From assembly GCA_946902875.1 (NCBI GenBank), contig OX336340.1, forward strand, positions 4,423,739 to 4,487,738: a stretch of DNA of 64,000 nucleotides, read 5' to 3'. Shown piece by piece: positions 24,401-31,185 of this stretch. Under the pieces are notes generated by a model that made no database searches, was not told the origin of the DNA, and saw only the letters and a list, made by a program, of their open reading frames with translations. Position numbers and translations under genes: made by a program. Within the stretch, counting starts at the first letter, position 1. Each line of letters begins with the position of its first letter. Source of the DNA: Nematopogon swammerdamellus. Lineage: Eukaryota > Arthropoda > Insecta > Lepidoptera > Adelidae.

Positions 24401-27400
24401 ATGCAAAAACTGTAGACGGCCTCATCATCATCAGCCTGTATCGGTCCACTGCTGGACATAGAACTCTCCCAAGGCACGCCACCACACGCGGTCTTCCGCT
24501 CTTCTCATCCATCCACGGCCTAATTATTTTGAAATAAATACTTACATTTTTTACTTAACTTTTTTACTTTACTACATTTCAACCCCGCCACCTGGTAAGG
24601 GGCAAGGGAATGAACCTAGGGTGATGCGGCAGTTGTAGGAATGCACGTAATTTTTTCTCGTCAAAAACTCATTGGTTCACATCGGCCGATTCGACCGTCG
24701 TCGGACCTTGAGATAAATAGTCAACAGACCTCTGCACCGATCAACCAAAACCTTAGTTCCGTTATGTAGGATCTATTAACCCACATTAATACCTTTACGT
24801 ATTGCATAAAATTCCATTTAGGGGAATTCCATTCATAATATGTTGACCAATTTGCGACATAAACTAGTACAGTTTAAATGCGGTGATTAGAACCTCGTTA
24901 CCTTTGTTTGGTTGATTAGGTTGAGTTACATCACACGTGACTTCCGTTTTCAAACCGTCTTTAAAAACGCCACAACTACTTGCTCGTTTTAATTTCGATT
25001 TTCACGAAGTAATTTTCAAGAAATAAATAATAAATATCTTTTAATGTTTCTGCTGTAAATGAAGATACTAATAACTAAATAATTAAAACCTAACTAACAA
25101 ATGTATAACATTGATAAAATTAACCTAATAAATAAATAAAGAAAAACTAAATACTAACATTCAAGATTACTGTAAGTAAAATAATAAATAATAAATTGTA
25201 AATAAGTAACAAACAAAAAAAATATAACGAAAAAAAGTTGAAATAAAACCTAAAACCTTCTTAAAATATTATTCAATATCCTGCAGTCAATTATCCTTCT
25301 ACCCCTCAGACAATATTGTACATATCTACCTACCGTACGTAAGTATTTATTTAGGTGCCAAAATCCCTAAAAACGAATATTCACTGCAATATTTATATAA
25401 GTTACTAGTTCACCCGGTGTTATGGGCTGACATCACGGACGTTATAGGTTTTAAAACACTAAAAAAAACCCCCCGATACTTAAAAAGTCAAAAATAATTT
25501 CCGTTTACTTACTTAAAGGAGTCGGGAGCCGCTCAGTAAAACATAAAAACTCAAGAGCTGCGCGGGAATTTACTTAGCGTTCTCCCCACTACTTTAAGTA
25601 AGTAAATTGAAATTATTTTTTACTTTTTAAGGGTCGGGGATTTTTTAGTTAACTTTTATTTCAAGCTTTAAAAAAACCGCATGCAAATCGGTCCACTTTT
25701 TTACGAGAATAATTTTATGATTACTTAATTACTTGATTGCAAACATATCTAAGAACCATCCCGATTGAACCAGCTTTCTAATAAAAAAAAACGCATCCAA
25801 ATCGGTCCATTTGTTTGTAGCAACCCGTATTGGGTAGCAAGTTACTACAGCACTCAGACCAATTGCTAATAAAACAATTATAACCAAGGTTCAGTTTGTA
25901 TAAAAATATACATAAGTACATATCATTGTTCAAACTATCGATGAGACCAGATGGTTCAAATGTTGAATGTCATCAGAGTCATCACTAATCAAACAGTCGT
26001 TTATGGCCTTGTTATGTCAATTACATATGTACAAAGTTGCAATCACAAGAACTATAAGATCTAAACAAGATCTACGGCTTGTAAACAAGAAAAAAACATG
26101 CATAAAAACATCAAATACAAAATTAAAAAATACCGTACGGCAATTCCCACTCTTTATTACTCTTGGAGGAATTATTACTTCACACTGTTTTTATTTCTAT
26201 ACAATTTTTAGGGTTTCGAGTACGCGATGAATTGTGGAATATTTATCGACTTTTTATCGTGTGCCGTGTGGGGTAAGTAATAGCCCCACTGCATCTCTCC
26301 CCGTGCATGTCGTAAAAGGCGACTAATGGATAAGGACAAGGCGCCGTGCTAAAGGGCGACCGGGTAGCCACCTCTCACGTTGGCACGGTTCTTTCAACGA
26401 GCCATGCAGCAGGTGGGTCTTCGTGTTTTACTTGCTGCTTGATAGTTATCTTGTCTTAATACATTGCTAAAAGTGGTGGTCGGTGTTGTGATGTAATTTG
26501 CAAGAGTACTTGCAGCACAACACCGATTACTCTGCTTACCCCGATTGTGGGGATGCAGCGTATGGCATGTATGTATGTGTAAAACACGAAACCCTACACA
26601 GGTTTTTTTTTATGGAAACAGATACAGTCGGCTACATCACCTTAATTATTACATGTTGGAAGATTGGCTGTTTTTTTACAAAGTTTTTTTTAGTTCACCT
26701 CGGGGTCAGTATGTCTCAAACTGTTTGAACCCTAACTTAAAATCCTGTTTGTTAAAAAAAACTCCAAATTGATTGTACTTCGTTCCTAAAAAAGTTAAGT
26801 AATGCGGAAATGATTTTTTTATTGTTGAGGGCTTTTGTTCTGTCGGGGTTTTTTTAATTAGTATTGTAACTTTTATTTCAAGCTTTTTAAGAGACGTATT
26901 TGAACTTGTAATAATTCTGTTCGGATAAGTTAAGTTAGGTTAGGTTAGGTAATTAAGGTTACAATTACATAAATATTTTTTTTGTAAAAGTGTCGATGAT
27001 CTTCGAATCGGCTGACCTGATCAAACATAGCTAAGAACAGTCCCGGTTAAACCAGCTTTTTATAAAAAAACCAGAGCCGACTGTCATTGTCTCCCTCTAC
27101 GGAGACAAGCCATGCTGCATCGTCATAGCCCCACTGCGAGGTTGCTATCGCTTACTCGCTCTCGCTTGCCTACCGATGACAGGAGCGAGAGAGAAACATG
27201 AAATCGCTCACCCTTCATCGGGCGACCGACGAAATCTTCGTTTTCTCTCTCGCTCCTGTCATCGGTAGGCAAGCGTGAGCGAGTAAGCGATAGCAACGTC
27301 GCAGTGGGGCTACGACGATACAGCATGGCTTGGTCTCCGTAGAGGGAGACAATGATAGTCGGCTATGAAAAAAAACACATCCAAATCGGTCCATCCGTTT

Positions 27401-28257
27401 GGGAGCTACGATGCCACAGACAGACAGACAGACACACTCACACACACACACCCTCTCACCCTGACAGACGGATGCATCAAACTTATAGCACCCCTCCTTT
27501 TGCGTCAGGGATTAACAAACATTTTGTCAGCCTCGATAACTCAGTGTTGCAGACAGTCGCTAACTCGCTATTGATTGTTAAGCAACGCTGAGCCGGTCAG
27601 TGGATGGGTGACCGCTCGACCGTTGGAGGCTGACCGAGGTACGGATTCCACGTAAAACTGTAGGTCCCTTCCCTTCTTACCTTACTAGGTGGTAGGGTTC
27701 AACCCGCCCGCGTTGATACCACCGCACTGAATGAAACGTCGGTCGAAACGGCTATGTAAATAGTTTGTGTTTTTCCGTCCAGTTCAGTGTAGCCGGCACG
27801 ACCGAAGGGAAGCATTAACATGGCACCTAGTTCACCCGGTGTTATGGGCTGACATCACGGATGTTGTAGGTGATCTAGCCAACCGTGTCAGTTTCCATAA
27901 AAACTCCGTTTTCCTTTCCAGGACACGGTTACTCCAATGGTGGTCGTCTCTTCGGCTGACGTGTCCAGCCCACTGACACTTGAGCTTAGTCACCCGGTGT
28001 CCAATATCGACTACTTTGGTGCGTCGGCGGATTTCCTCGTTACGCACCATATCACGTAGCGATATTGTCGACTATATAGGAATGTTAAGCGATATATTTA
28101 GTAAATTGAAAATTACCTTCGAGACATATACGTATGTGAGGCAGATAGCGAGGGTTGGAAAAGGTGATGACATCATGGGCCAATCCTTCACCCTCTGGTC
28201 GCTCTTGTTGTCCATGATGTCATGGTAACCATCTATGACATGCCGTAACAGATCCAT
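3360..28257 (-). CDS. Elovl: ELOVL-family very-long-chain fatty acid elongase, C-terminus off the window
   Basis: The protein should catalyse the condensation step that adds two carbons from malonyl-CoA to long-chain acyl-CoA in the ER membrane. Six coding exons on the minus strand (28257-28117, 23921-23814, 22158-22078, 6297-6241, 4876-4771, 3496-3360) have AG/GT borders. They join as 47, 36, 27, 19, 35 and 46 residues (210 in all) with compatible phases. Visible family motifs are KFTEFFDT at about residues 122-129 (KxxExxDT), HVIHH at about 145-149 (the histidine box), and HIVMYSYY in exon 6. TALQM at the end of exon 6 begins the TxxQxxQ motif, which is split by the last intron. Family members usually run 270-350 residues, so 60-140 C-terminal residues are missing. 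No matching exon is seen at 1-3300. The start is the first ATG after the acceptor of the first coding exon. Intron 3 is nearly 16 kb and packed with repeats. ELOVL1/4/7-type is the likeliest subgroup by inference. Confidence 0.93.
4115..4158 (+). mobile_element. Helitron 3' terminus
   Basis: GAAGCGAGGCCGCGGGCAAA and AGCTAGT match the Helitron end. The 5' partner is not identified upstream. Confidence 0.6.
4187..4753 (+). mobile_element. Nonautonomous Helitron in elongase intron 5
   Basis: It starts TCCTACTAATATTATAAACG and ends GCGGGCAAAAGCTAG. It lies between A (4186) and T (4754), the expected Helitron target, with no inverted repeats. It contains a copy of family D (about 4455-4720) with a CTGT/CCGT simple repeat. 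Confidence 0.85.
4771..4876 (-). CDS. Elovl: Elongase coding exon 5 (HxxHH catalytic box)
   Basis: This exon has 106 nt and ends in phase 1, with acceptor TTGCAG and donor CCCG/GTTAGT. It encodes [20 protein letters not shown] and then [20 protein letters not shown] is the diiron-like histidine box that defines the family. A Helitron ends 17 bp downstream of the donor. Confidence 0.94.
5185..5915 (+). mobile_element. SINE family B split by a MITE
   Basis: The head (5185-5235) and the part from GTCAGTACTTGGATGGGTG (5610-5915) belong together. The intervening 370 bp is an inverted-repeat element. Confidence 0.75.
5243..5610. mobile_element. MITE with about 70-bp inverted ends
   Basis: The left end CTTTCTCCATACAAAATCGT, with CGGCATTTATG and CCCCTAAACCTTA, is mirrored at the right end. 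It has no coding capacity. Confidence 0.75.
6085..6215 (+). mobile_element. RTE-like LINE C-terminal fragment
   Basis: GACGACGACATCAAGTACGT followed by the CAGCAGTGGACGCATACACG end matches the segment at 345-470. It lies beside elongase exon 4. Confidence 0.6.
6241..6297 (-). CDS. Elovl: Elongase coding exon 4 (KxxExxDT motif)
   Basis: This exon has 19 codons, phase 0 at both ends, with acceptor GTTTCAG and donor ACG/GTAATC. It encodes [19 protein letters not shown], which carries the signature KxxExxDT. An RTE-like LINE fragment (about 6085-6215) lies about 25 bp beyond its donor. Confidence 0.92.
6540..6695 (+). repeat. Family G repeat, diverged
   Basis: TGGGCATCGTGAGAAACCTA, then CCACACGTCGCGCTGTTAAT, matches 34758-34815. 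Confidence 0.5.
6700..7480. other. AT-rich intron sequence, nothing recognised
   Basis: Intron 3 of the elongase. No open frame or repeat family was identified. Confidence 0.5.
7613..8022 (-). mobile_element. SINE family A, full-length
   Basis: This is the inverse of the 53878 copy. The poly(T) end is at 7613 and the tRNA-like head at 7950-8022. It is inserted in a family D copy (7490-7612 and 8023-8065). Confidence 0.85.
8222..8332 (-). repeat. SINE family B, 3' tail
   Basis: GGTTGGCTACATCACCTACA to GTGCCATGTCAGTGCTTA. Confidence 0.65.
8370..8640 (-). repeat. Family H repeat (inverse of 11105-11300)
   Basis: AGTAAATCTGAATGTTGCTC, GAGGCCGAAGGCCGAGCTCC, ATACCCAATATCGATTACTT and CTACTCGGTCCCCATAAG are mirrored at 11105-11300. 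Confidence 0.7.
8810..9690 (-). mobile_element. 5'-truncated CR1/Jockey-group LINE
   Basis: The minus strand encodes about 225 residues of a LINE ORF2 C-terminus. The 3' tail is AT-rich and ends in TTTATG repeats at 8817-8845. Truncation near 9690 fits incomplete reverse transcription. Confidence 0.8.
9000..9685 (-). pseudogene. LINE reverse transcriptase C-terminal fragment
   Basis: The open frame includes [54 protein letters not shown] and KLPIQIKDE, ending DLNEYLN. These are the standard landmarks after the reverse transcriptase domain of CR1/Jockey-type LINEs. The catalytic YxDD portion is absent. The frame is free of stops, so the copy is fairly young. Confidence 0.85.
9690..10220. other. 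No gene recognised
   Basis: AT-rich, then a GC-rich patch at 10010-10110 (GGAGCGGGGGGACAGGGGCG). That patch leads into the LINE-type fragment and is probably part of it. Confidence 0.45.
10225..10485 (+). pseudogene. LINE-derived C-terminal fragment ([16 protein letters not shown] type)
   Basis: It reads [19 protein letters not shown], then a hydrophilic stretch and [14 protein letters not shown]. The same signature occurs at 17.0-17.2 kb and 34.06-34.15 kb. I recall it from the tails of certain LINE proteins but cannot name the clade. Confidence 0.5.
10490..11040. other. AT-rich, nothing recognised
   Basis: Elongase intron 3. No coding signal. Confidence 0.5.
11044..11100 (+). repeat. SINE family B head only
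   Basis: AGCCTCGGTAGCTCAGTGG, then GTCGGTCGACTG and GTGATCATAAG, stops where an unrelated inverted repeat (11110-11300) begins. Confidence 0.65.
11105..11300 (+). repeat. Family H repeat
   Basis: ATAGGGACCGAGTAGTATGG to CAACATTCAGATTTACTAG. It lies between a SINE B head and a complete SINE B. Confidence 0.7.
11296..11672 (+). mobile_element. SINE family B, full-length
   Basis: It has the head AGCCTCGGTAGCTGAGTGG, the 5S-like AGCGCGGTCAGTAGTTGGAT, the body and an A tail. It sits directly before the family C copy split by the Sola-like element. Confidence 0.8.
11752..13376 (+). mobile_element. Decayed Sola-like DNA transposon inserted in a family C repeat
   Basis: The element starts CTGCCCTGCTAAGAAG and ends in the inverse of CTGCCCCCCTTAGAAA; the imperfect inverted repeats are about 28 bp. 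The flanks are AACA and AATA, which rejoin a family C repeat (…CAGCACAACA / CCGACCACCG). This implies a 4-bp target duplication, as known for Sola elements. Subterminal copies of a CATAAGT/ACTTATG motif next to AGAAAAA tracts recur at both ends and could be transposase binding sites. Confidence 0.65.
12329..12764 (+). pseudogene. C-terminal fragment of a Sola-like transposase, frameshifted
   Basis: One frame reads [18 protein letters not shown] to DNAFQKII and stops near 12511. The continuation, in another frame, reads [13 protein letters not shown] and then [20 protein letters not shown] with NSLKFWEDL. This tail matches in layout the PISKKKKEDL ... VPEETHLWYQSL end of the intact transposase at 39.98-40.07 kb. 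The catalytic core is absent, so the element is a nonautonomous deletion derivative. Confidence 0.6.
13650..13740 (+). repeat. LINE-type 3' end
   Basis: AATGCCTTTAGGCTAAGTCC, GCCTTTTGTCAC and TTATTGTGCAATATATTTT resemble a common lepidopteran LINE tail. An inverse copy lies at 58310-58370. Confidence 0.5.
13740..14230. other. AT-rich, nothing recognised
   Basis: Elongase intron 3. No coding signal. Confidence 0.5.
14236..14571 (+). repeat. Family D dispersed repeat, near complete
   Basis: It starts ACCAAGTTCGAGTCGAACTA. It contains GATGGCGCGCATACAC, an AAAATTTCAACGGGCTACCT block and a (CAGA)n run. It ends GGCGTAGGCTTAGTAATAAG. It is common in the window; the class is not certain. Confidence 0.65.
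14580..15300. other. Mostly unrecognised, with a family D fragment at 14990-15100
   Basis: CATTTCATAAAACACGCCAT and GGTGCGCGAGTTCGACTCGC mark an inverse family D end. Confidence 0.5.
15300..15535 (-). repeat. SINE family B, 3' body
   Basis: It shows the inverse tail ATGGAAACTGATACGGTTGG and continues to GGGCGGGTTGATCCCTACC. Confidence 0.7.
15680..16832. repeat. Left arm of a 5.6-kb foldback structure
   Basis: The order is: GCGCATCACGCAAAAACCAC; GGAGAACTGTCACGTGAGCT; GTTGCCCGCGGCTTCGCTAG; about a dozen minisatellite units; then TTTTATTATAAAGTCCACGC and TTGCGGTTATTCCCGGCTGG. The right arm at 20286-21243 has the same order inverted. Confidence 0.8.
15985..16735 (+). repeat. Minisatellite array (GCGAGGCCGAAGGCCGAGCT unit)
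   Basis: The unit is about 65-70 bp. The core GAGGCCGAAGGCCGAGCTGC alternates with CAGGAAGAAGCTAAACCATC or CTGATAAATAATAAACC and AAGTAAGTAACTAAGG. About eleven imperfect units are visible. The core GGCCGAAGGCC is itself palindromic. Confidence 0.85.
16880..17235 (+). pseudogene. LINE-derived C-terminal fragment, second copy
   Basis: [12 protein letters not shown] shifts frame into [18 protein letters not shown] and [20 protein letters not shown]. It lies in the spacer of the large foldback at 15.7-21.2 kb. Confidence 0.5.
17340..17627. mobile_element. Minisatellite units ending in a Helitron 3' terminus
   Basis: Inverted copies of the same unit, then ACGCGAGCGAAGCCGCGGGC and AACAGCTAGT, which is a Helitron-type end. 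Confidence 0.65.
17650..17838 (-). repeat. SINE family B, head half
   Basis: The minus strand carries GTAGCTAAGTGGGGCGG, GGGCCCAGTCAGTACTTGG and the GTAAAACTGTACGTCCCTTA part. The 3' body is lost. Confidence 0.7.
18190..19105 (+). repeat. About 60-bp tandem array (GCGCCGCGTAACTTGCGTCG)
   Basis: The unit is ACTTGGATTACGTATTTTGC, then GCCGCGTAACTTGCGTCGCT and a TTAAAAAATAGT spacer. About fifteen imperfect units are visible. No open frame spans them. Confidence 0.85.
19215..19350 (-). repeat. SINE family B, internal fragment
   Basis: It contains GGTCGTGCCGGCTACACTGA and AACCCGGTCGGTACC. Confidence 0.6.
19350..20090. other. AT-rich spacer of the foldback, nothing recognised
   Basis: No open frame or known repeat. 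Confidence 0.5.
20092..20290 (-). mobile_element. Helitron-type terminus followed by minisatellite units
   Basis: ACTAGCTGAGCCCGCGGCTC is the inverse of a Helitron 3' end. Two GGCGAGGCCGAAGGCCGAGC units follow. Confidence 0.6.
20286..21243. repeat. Right arm of the 5.6-kb foldback structure
   Basis: The order is: CCAGCCGGGAATAACCGCGA; ACGTGGACTTTATAATAAAA; inverted minisatellite units (20405-20930); AAGCCGCGGGCAACAG; CACCGGCCAGCTCACGT; GTGGTTTTTGCGAGATGCGC. This mirrors 15680-16832. Confidence 0.8.
21500..21600 (-). repeat. Second copy of the foldback outer end
   Basis: AAGTTTCGTCTGATTCCGTT, then CAGTGGTTTTTGCGTGATGC, repeats 21190-21232. A (CAAA)n run follows. Confidence 0.6.
21962..22035 (+). 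repeat. SINE family A relic
   Basis: TCTAGTCCAGCATTGCCAGC, then TCTCCGGTATGGCACCTAC, matches the family body. Confidence 0.6.
22078..22158 (-). CDS. Elovl: Elongase coding exon 3
   Basis: This exon has 27 codons, phase 0 at both ends, with acceptor TGTGTAG and donor AGG/GTAAAT. It encodes the [19 protein letters not shown] region, which precedes the KxxExxDT motif in insect elongases. A short perfect hairpin (22222-22266) lies in the intron 64 bp upstream of this exon. Confidence 0.9.
22222..22266. repeat. Perfect hairpin, 21-bp arms and 3-nt loop
   Basis: TTTTATGGCTTAGTGAAGGG with its exact inverse, separated by ATC. It lies in elongase intron 2, 64 bp before exon 3. Confidence 0.85.
22275..22470 (-). 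repeat. SINE-like relic (CATGGGTGGCTGTGCCGAGA)
   Basis: TTATGTAAACCAGCATGGGT, then GACCAATAGTTCAGTCGACA, recurs at 47365-47450. Class unknown. Confidence 0.45.
22545..22795 (-). repeat. SINE family B, two tail segments in tandem
   Basis: The 3' tail (GTTGGCTACATCA ... CATGTCAGTGCTTC) occurs twice, at 22548-22634 and 22635-22735. The second runs on into the body. Confidence 0.65.
23101..23550. mobile_element. MITE with 28-bp inverted ends and a GC-rich core
   Basis: The ends are CAGGGTGTTGTAACGGCCAG and its inverse with one change, flanked by TATA. A core at 23260-23405 is much more GC-rich than its surroundings. A relative lies at 60945-61271. Confidence 0.75.
23814..23921 (-). CDS. Elovl: Elongase coding exon 2
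   Basis: This exon has 36 codons, phase 0 at both ends, with acceptor TTTCAG and donor GAG/GTAAAA. It encodes [20 protein letters not shown] and then a hydrophobic [16 protein letters not shown] segment. The GPxxMxxRxPxxL pattern is the conserved elongase region after the first membrane helix. Confidence 0.92.
24003..24320 (+). repeat. Family C repeat, full-length
   Basis: CACACGGCGTATCCCGGCAA to CACCAACCCCACACTGTAC. Confidence 0.75.
24575..24710 (-). repeat. SINE family A relic (head side)
   Basis: GTAAGGGGCAAGGGAA, TAGGAATGCACGTAA and AACTCATTGGTTCACA mark the head-proximal body of the family. Confidence 0.6.
24710..25440. other. AT-rich intron sequence, nothing recognised
   Basis: Elongase intron 1. 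No coding signal. Confidence 0.5.
25446..25655. repeat. Inverted repeat of family E
   Basis: AACCCCCCGATACTTAAAAA, TAATTTCCGTTTACTTACTT is mirrored by AAGTAAGTAAATTGAAATTA, TTTTTAAGGGTCGGGG. Related copies are at 45765-46290 (split) and 50530-50690. Confidence 0.7.
25660..26260. other. AT-rich, family F-like fragments only
   Basis: CGCATCCAAATCGGTCCATT near 25793 is a family F word. Confidence 0.5.
26262..26568 (-). repeat. Family C repeat, full-length
   Basis: Inverse unit from GCCGTGTGGGGTAAGTAATA to GATGCAGCGTATGGCATG. Confidence 0.75.
27075..27364. mobile_element. Foldback MITE with about 122-bp arms
   Basis: AGCCGACTGTCATTGTCTCC ... GACAGGAGCGAGAGAGAAA (27075-27198) is mirrored at 27240-27364 with about seven changes. 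The loop is about 40 bp. It is inserted in a family F repeat. Confidence 0.85.
27528..27902 (+). mobile_element. SINE family B, full-length
   Basis: It has the head CAGCCTCGATAACTCAG, a TTGTTAAGCAACGCTGAGCC 5S-like stretch, the body and a short A tail. Confidence 0.8.
27905..28055 (-). pseudogene. RTE-like LINE C-terminal fragment
   Basis: The minus strand reads [18 protein letters not shown], then [20 protein letters not shown]. This is the region just before the fragment seen at 241-440. A family B SINE abuts it on the left. Confidence 0.75.
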
Positions 28258-28267
28258 CTTGTTACAC
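28117..28267 (-). CDS. Elovl: Elongase coding exon 1 (start codon at 28257)
   Basis: This exon begins after a TTCGCAG acceptor and carries ten untranslated bases before the ATG. It encodes [20 protein letters not shown] and continues through a [14 protein letters not shown] membrane segment. It ends with a GAAG/GTAATT donor. The N-terminal [11 protein letters not shown] followed by a [10 protein letters not shown] stretch is typical of insect elongases. An acceptor lies just upstream of the ATG, so at least one noncoding 5' exon must exist elsewhere. Confidence 0.92.
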
Positions 28268-28426
28268 CTGCGAACAAAGAAATTGCTTATGAATGTGTAT
28301 CGAGGAATGTATTTACTTGCATATATTAATTGTATTTTATATGGCACACAAACAGAATGTTGTACATGATAAAAAATCTCTATATCTATCTCTAATTCTT
28401 ATAAAATGGAACGTTTGTCTGTATAT

Positions 28427-28833
28427 GTATTTTTTTATGTAATCCGGTATCCGGTGGCTGAGTTGGAGGGGCTAAAGCGCATGCTTCGACCAGCCAATAT
28501 CACCTCCGAGAAGGTAGGTGCCATACCGGAGACTTCCCTGGATTGCTGGCTATACTGGACTAGAGGAGAACACAACCGTGGCTGCTATGCGGCCATCTTA
28601 CATCCAGTACGGTGGTACCAACCCAGTCGGCTACAATTTGAGCCTACCATCTAGTAAGGGGCAAGGGGAGGGACCTACAGTTTTACACCGGTTCCGAACG
28701 GTGAAGCAGCAGATGTAGGAATGCACGTAAATTTTTTCGTCAGAAAAAACTCATTGCTACACGCCGACGGGATTCGAACCGCGGACCTCTCGCATGAGAA
28801 GCCGATGCCCAAACCACTCGGCCACCCGCCGCT
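28427..28833 (-). mobile_element. SINE family A, full-length
   Basis: Same organisation as the 7613 copy, with high similarity throughout. It is nested in a Helitron-like unit. Confidence 0.85.
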
Positions 28834-28963
28834 TTTATATGTTTGAGGTAAACTCCGTAACCACTGAACAGATTTTGATGCGGTTTGCACCAATATAAAG
28901 AGTAGTTGTTGAGTCTCACTATAGGCTATATACGAGTATCATCACGCTAAATAGCAATAGGGT

Positions 28964-28966
<3 letters not shown>

Positions 28967-28999
<33 letters not shown>

Positions 29000-29200
29000 A
29001 ATACTTTATTGCTCCAAAAAACATTTAACATAAACACACAATAAGAAATTTACATGAGGGGCAAAGGCGGACTTATCCCTTACAGGGATTTCTCCCAGTC
29101 AACCTTTGGATGTTTGAGAGTCGTATGTTGCGAGATATAAGTAGGTAGTAGCAAAAGACATGAGTGTGGGAATGTAAAATATAATATAAGGAAAATAACT
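28967..29200 (-). mobile_element. RTE-like LINE 3' tail with (ATAG)n
   Basis: This is the inverse copy of 1-200. A GATA/ATAG run (28967-29003) precedes AAATACTTTATTGCTCC and the GGACTTATCCCTTACAGG block. Confidence 0.65.
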
Positions 29201-29206
29201 ATAATA

Positions 29207-30130
29207 CGTGGGGCACACTAAAAGTTTCCGGAATTAATAAGAATAAAATACTATTAAAGGTCAAAAATGAATTTATTGTTTCTCAAAATATTCTCCCTTT
29301 GCGTAAATACACTTTTTATTACGATTAAACCAATTTTGAAAACTTTTGTGCCACTCCTCCGTGGTGACCTCAGAAACGTGTTTTTCATATTCTTCGACAG
29401 CCTCTTCTGGTGATGAAAATCGTTGACCGCGTAATTGGTTCTTAATTTTTGGGAACAGAAAAAAGTCACAAGGTGCCGTCACCTGTTACTATGTCCCAAG
29501 CCAAATTTGAAGCGCCTTTGTTGAATCTGGTAAGCATGGCATTGCACCAAGTGACGCGGTGCGTTTTTTGAGCCTCGGTCAAACTGTGTGGGATCCACCG
29601 CGAGCACAGCTTTCTCACACCCAAATGTTTGTGTAGGATTGATTGTATTTGACTCATGCCTATGTCTAAGGATGCCCGAATCTCATGATAGGTCACATGC
29701 CTGTCTGTTTCGATCATACGGCGCACAGCATCGATGTTTTTGTTGTTCACAGCGGTAAACGGGCGACCATCGCGAGATTCGTCACTGAGATTGACACGAC
29801 CGCGCTTGAATTCTGCAAACCAGCAATAAATAGTCGTCTTGCATGGTGCTTCATCGCCAAAAGCAGATTGAAGCCGAGCGAGGCTCTGATGAGCTGTCAA
29901 ATTATACTTAAAATCGTAGAAAATCATACTACGAAAATTTTCCCGGGTTAAATTTATGTTAATGTAGACACGCAATTTTTAAAATGGCGCCACAGGGTAA
30001 AAACAATTGACAGTCAGATGAAACAAACTGCATTCTACAGCCAAAGAGTTCCATTTTCAAATGTTGTAATTACTTTTTAAATATTGTTTATGTAAGTGGC
30101 CAATTCCGGAAACTTTTAGTGTGCCCTATG
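29207..30130 (-). mobile_element. Internally deleted mariner transposon
   Basis: The ends are inverted repeats that share GGGCACACTAAAAGTTTCCG, flanked by TA on both sides (29205-29206 and 30131-30132). At 924 bp the element is about 350-400 bp short of full-length mariners. It lies in the RTE tail at 28.97-29.2 kb, itself inside a Helitron-like unit. Confidence 0.9.
29273..29975 (-). pseudogene. Mariner transposase with the catalytic middle deleted
   Basis: The minus strand encodes the N-terminal helix-turn-helix region (KTTIYCWFAEFKRGR, DESRDGRPFTA, RWIPHSLTEAQ). It runs to VTGDGTL, the site of the first catalytic Asp, then stops. In a shifted frame it resumes at APCDFFLFPKIK and ends WFNRNKKCIYAKGEYFE. 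The deletion removes the second and third catalytic acids and shifts frame, so the protein cannot be active. Confidence 0.9.
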
Positions 30131-30624
30131 TATACTATAATATACACTACATATAAGTACATACTAGTTAATTAAACATATAAAACATAGTAAGGGCTGA
30201 GCAGTATGAAAGAAAGTTTAGTATGATCGGAATTTAGTGCCGAACGGTAGTGCCGAATGGAGAGGGCTGAGAAGAACGGTGGGGAGGGAGGAGCGAGGGA
30301 GGGAGAGGGGAAGGGAAAGAGAGAGAGAGACAGAATATAAGAGAAGCGATCGACTATCATATTTGCGTTTAAATCGGATTTGCTATTAAACCGAGTCTAC
30401 CGCGAGCGAAGCCGCGGGCAAAAGCTAGTATTATTTAAAATAAGGCTGCGTGTGACGCTTGAAAAAGGATAGAGCGATAGGGCGAGACCGAAATATCGCT
30501 GAGAGAACGAAAGGGATATAGACGTACTGTAGAATTTCATCGTAAGTCAAAATTTTGAATGAAAACTATTTGTACAATTGTAACAATACATCATAAAATA
30601 AATGTATTTTTTTATTCCTTTTTT

Positions 30625-30880
30625 TTTATATAGAAACTGCCACGGTTCACAACATCACCTACAACATCCGTGATGTCAGCCCATAACACCTTGGTGAACT
30701 AGGTGCCATGTCAGTGGTTCCCTTCATTTAATGTCGGCTACACTGAACTGGACGGAAAACACGAACTATTTACATAGCCGTTTCGAACGACATTTCATTC
30801 AGTGCGGTGGTTCCAACCCGGGCGGGATAAACGCTACCACCTAGTAAGGTAAGAAGCAAAGAGCCCTACAGTTTTGCACG
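30625..30880 (-). repeat. SINE family B, 3' body
   Basis: The minus-strand body runs from the tail (GTGATGTCAGCCCATAACAC) to the GTAAGAAGCAAAGAGCCC region. No head is present. Confidence 0.7.
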
Positions 30881-31092
30881 ATGCGAATATAATTAGTAGA
30901 AATAAAGAAAGATCTTGCATTTTAGATTCTATTTATTTGTTTATGAGTAAGGAGATTTTATTGAAACTTGTAATTCACAGATTATCATGGTTTTAATTTA
31001 ATGTAGTTTTTATCAAATTTTCTTATTTATTAATAATCGAATTTTAACTTTTGACTTGATACTTAGACTTTTTATTTTGTAATTAATTTCTG

Positions 31093-31180
31093 TACCGTGT
31101 GGGGTCGGTACTTAAAAAGAATAGCCCCACTGCATCTCTCCCCGTCGCATGTCGTAAAAGTCGACTAAGGGATAAGAAAA
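31093..31180 (-). repeat. Family C repeat, 3' end
   Basis: Inverse end from TACCGTGTGGGGTCGGTACT to GACTAAGGGATAAG. It abuts a complete family B SINE. Confidence 0.7.
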
Positions 31181-31185
31181 TTCGT

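Larger units (their letters stand above)
28380..30428 (+). mobile_element. Helitron-like unit carrying nested SINE A, RTE tail and mariner
   Basis: The 3' end GCGAGCGAAGCCGCGGGCAA then AAGCTAG (ending 30428) is the lepidopteran Helitron terminus. The left end near 28380 (TCTATATC..TTATAAAATGGAACG) resembles a decayed Helitron start. Between them lie SINE A (28427-28833), an RTE-like tail (about 29004-29200) and mariner. The left boundary is inferred. Confidence 0.55.

Noticed and set aside
27215..27574. Overlapping frames on both strands at the 27-kb hairpin
   Set aside because: They arise from the inverted arms and the CAGA/CACA simple repeat.
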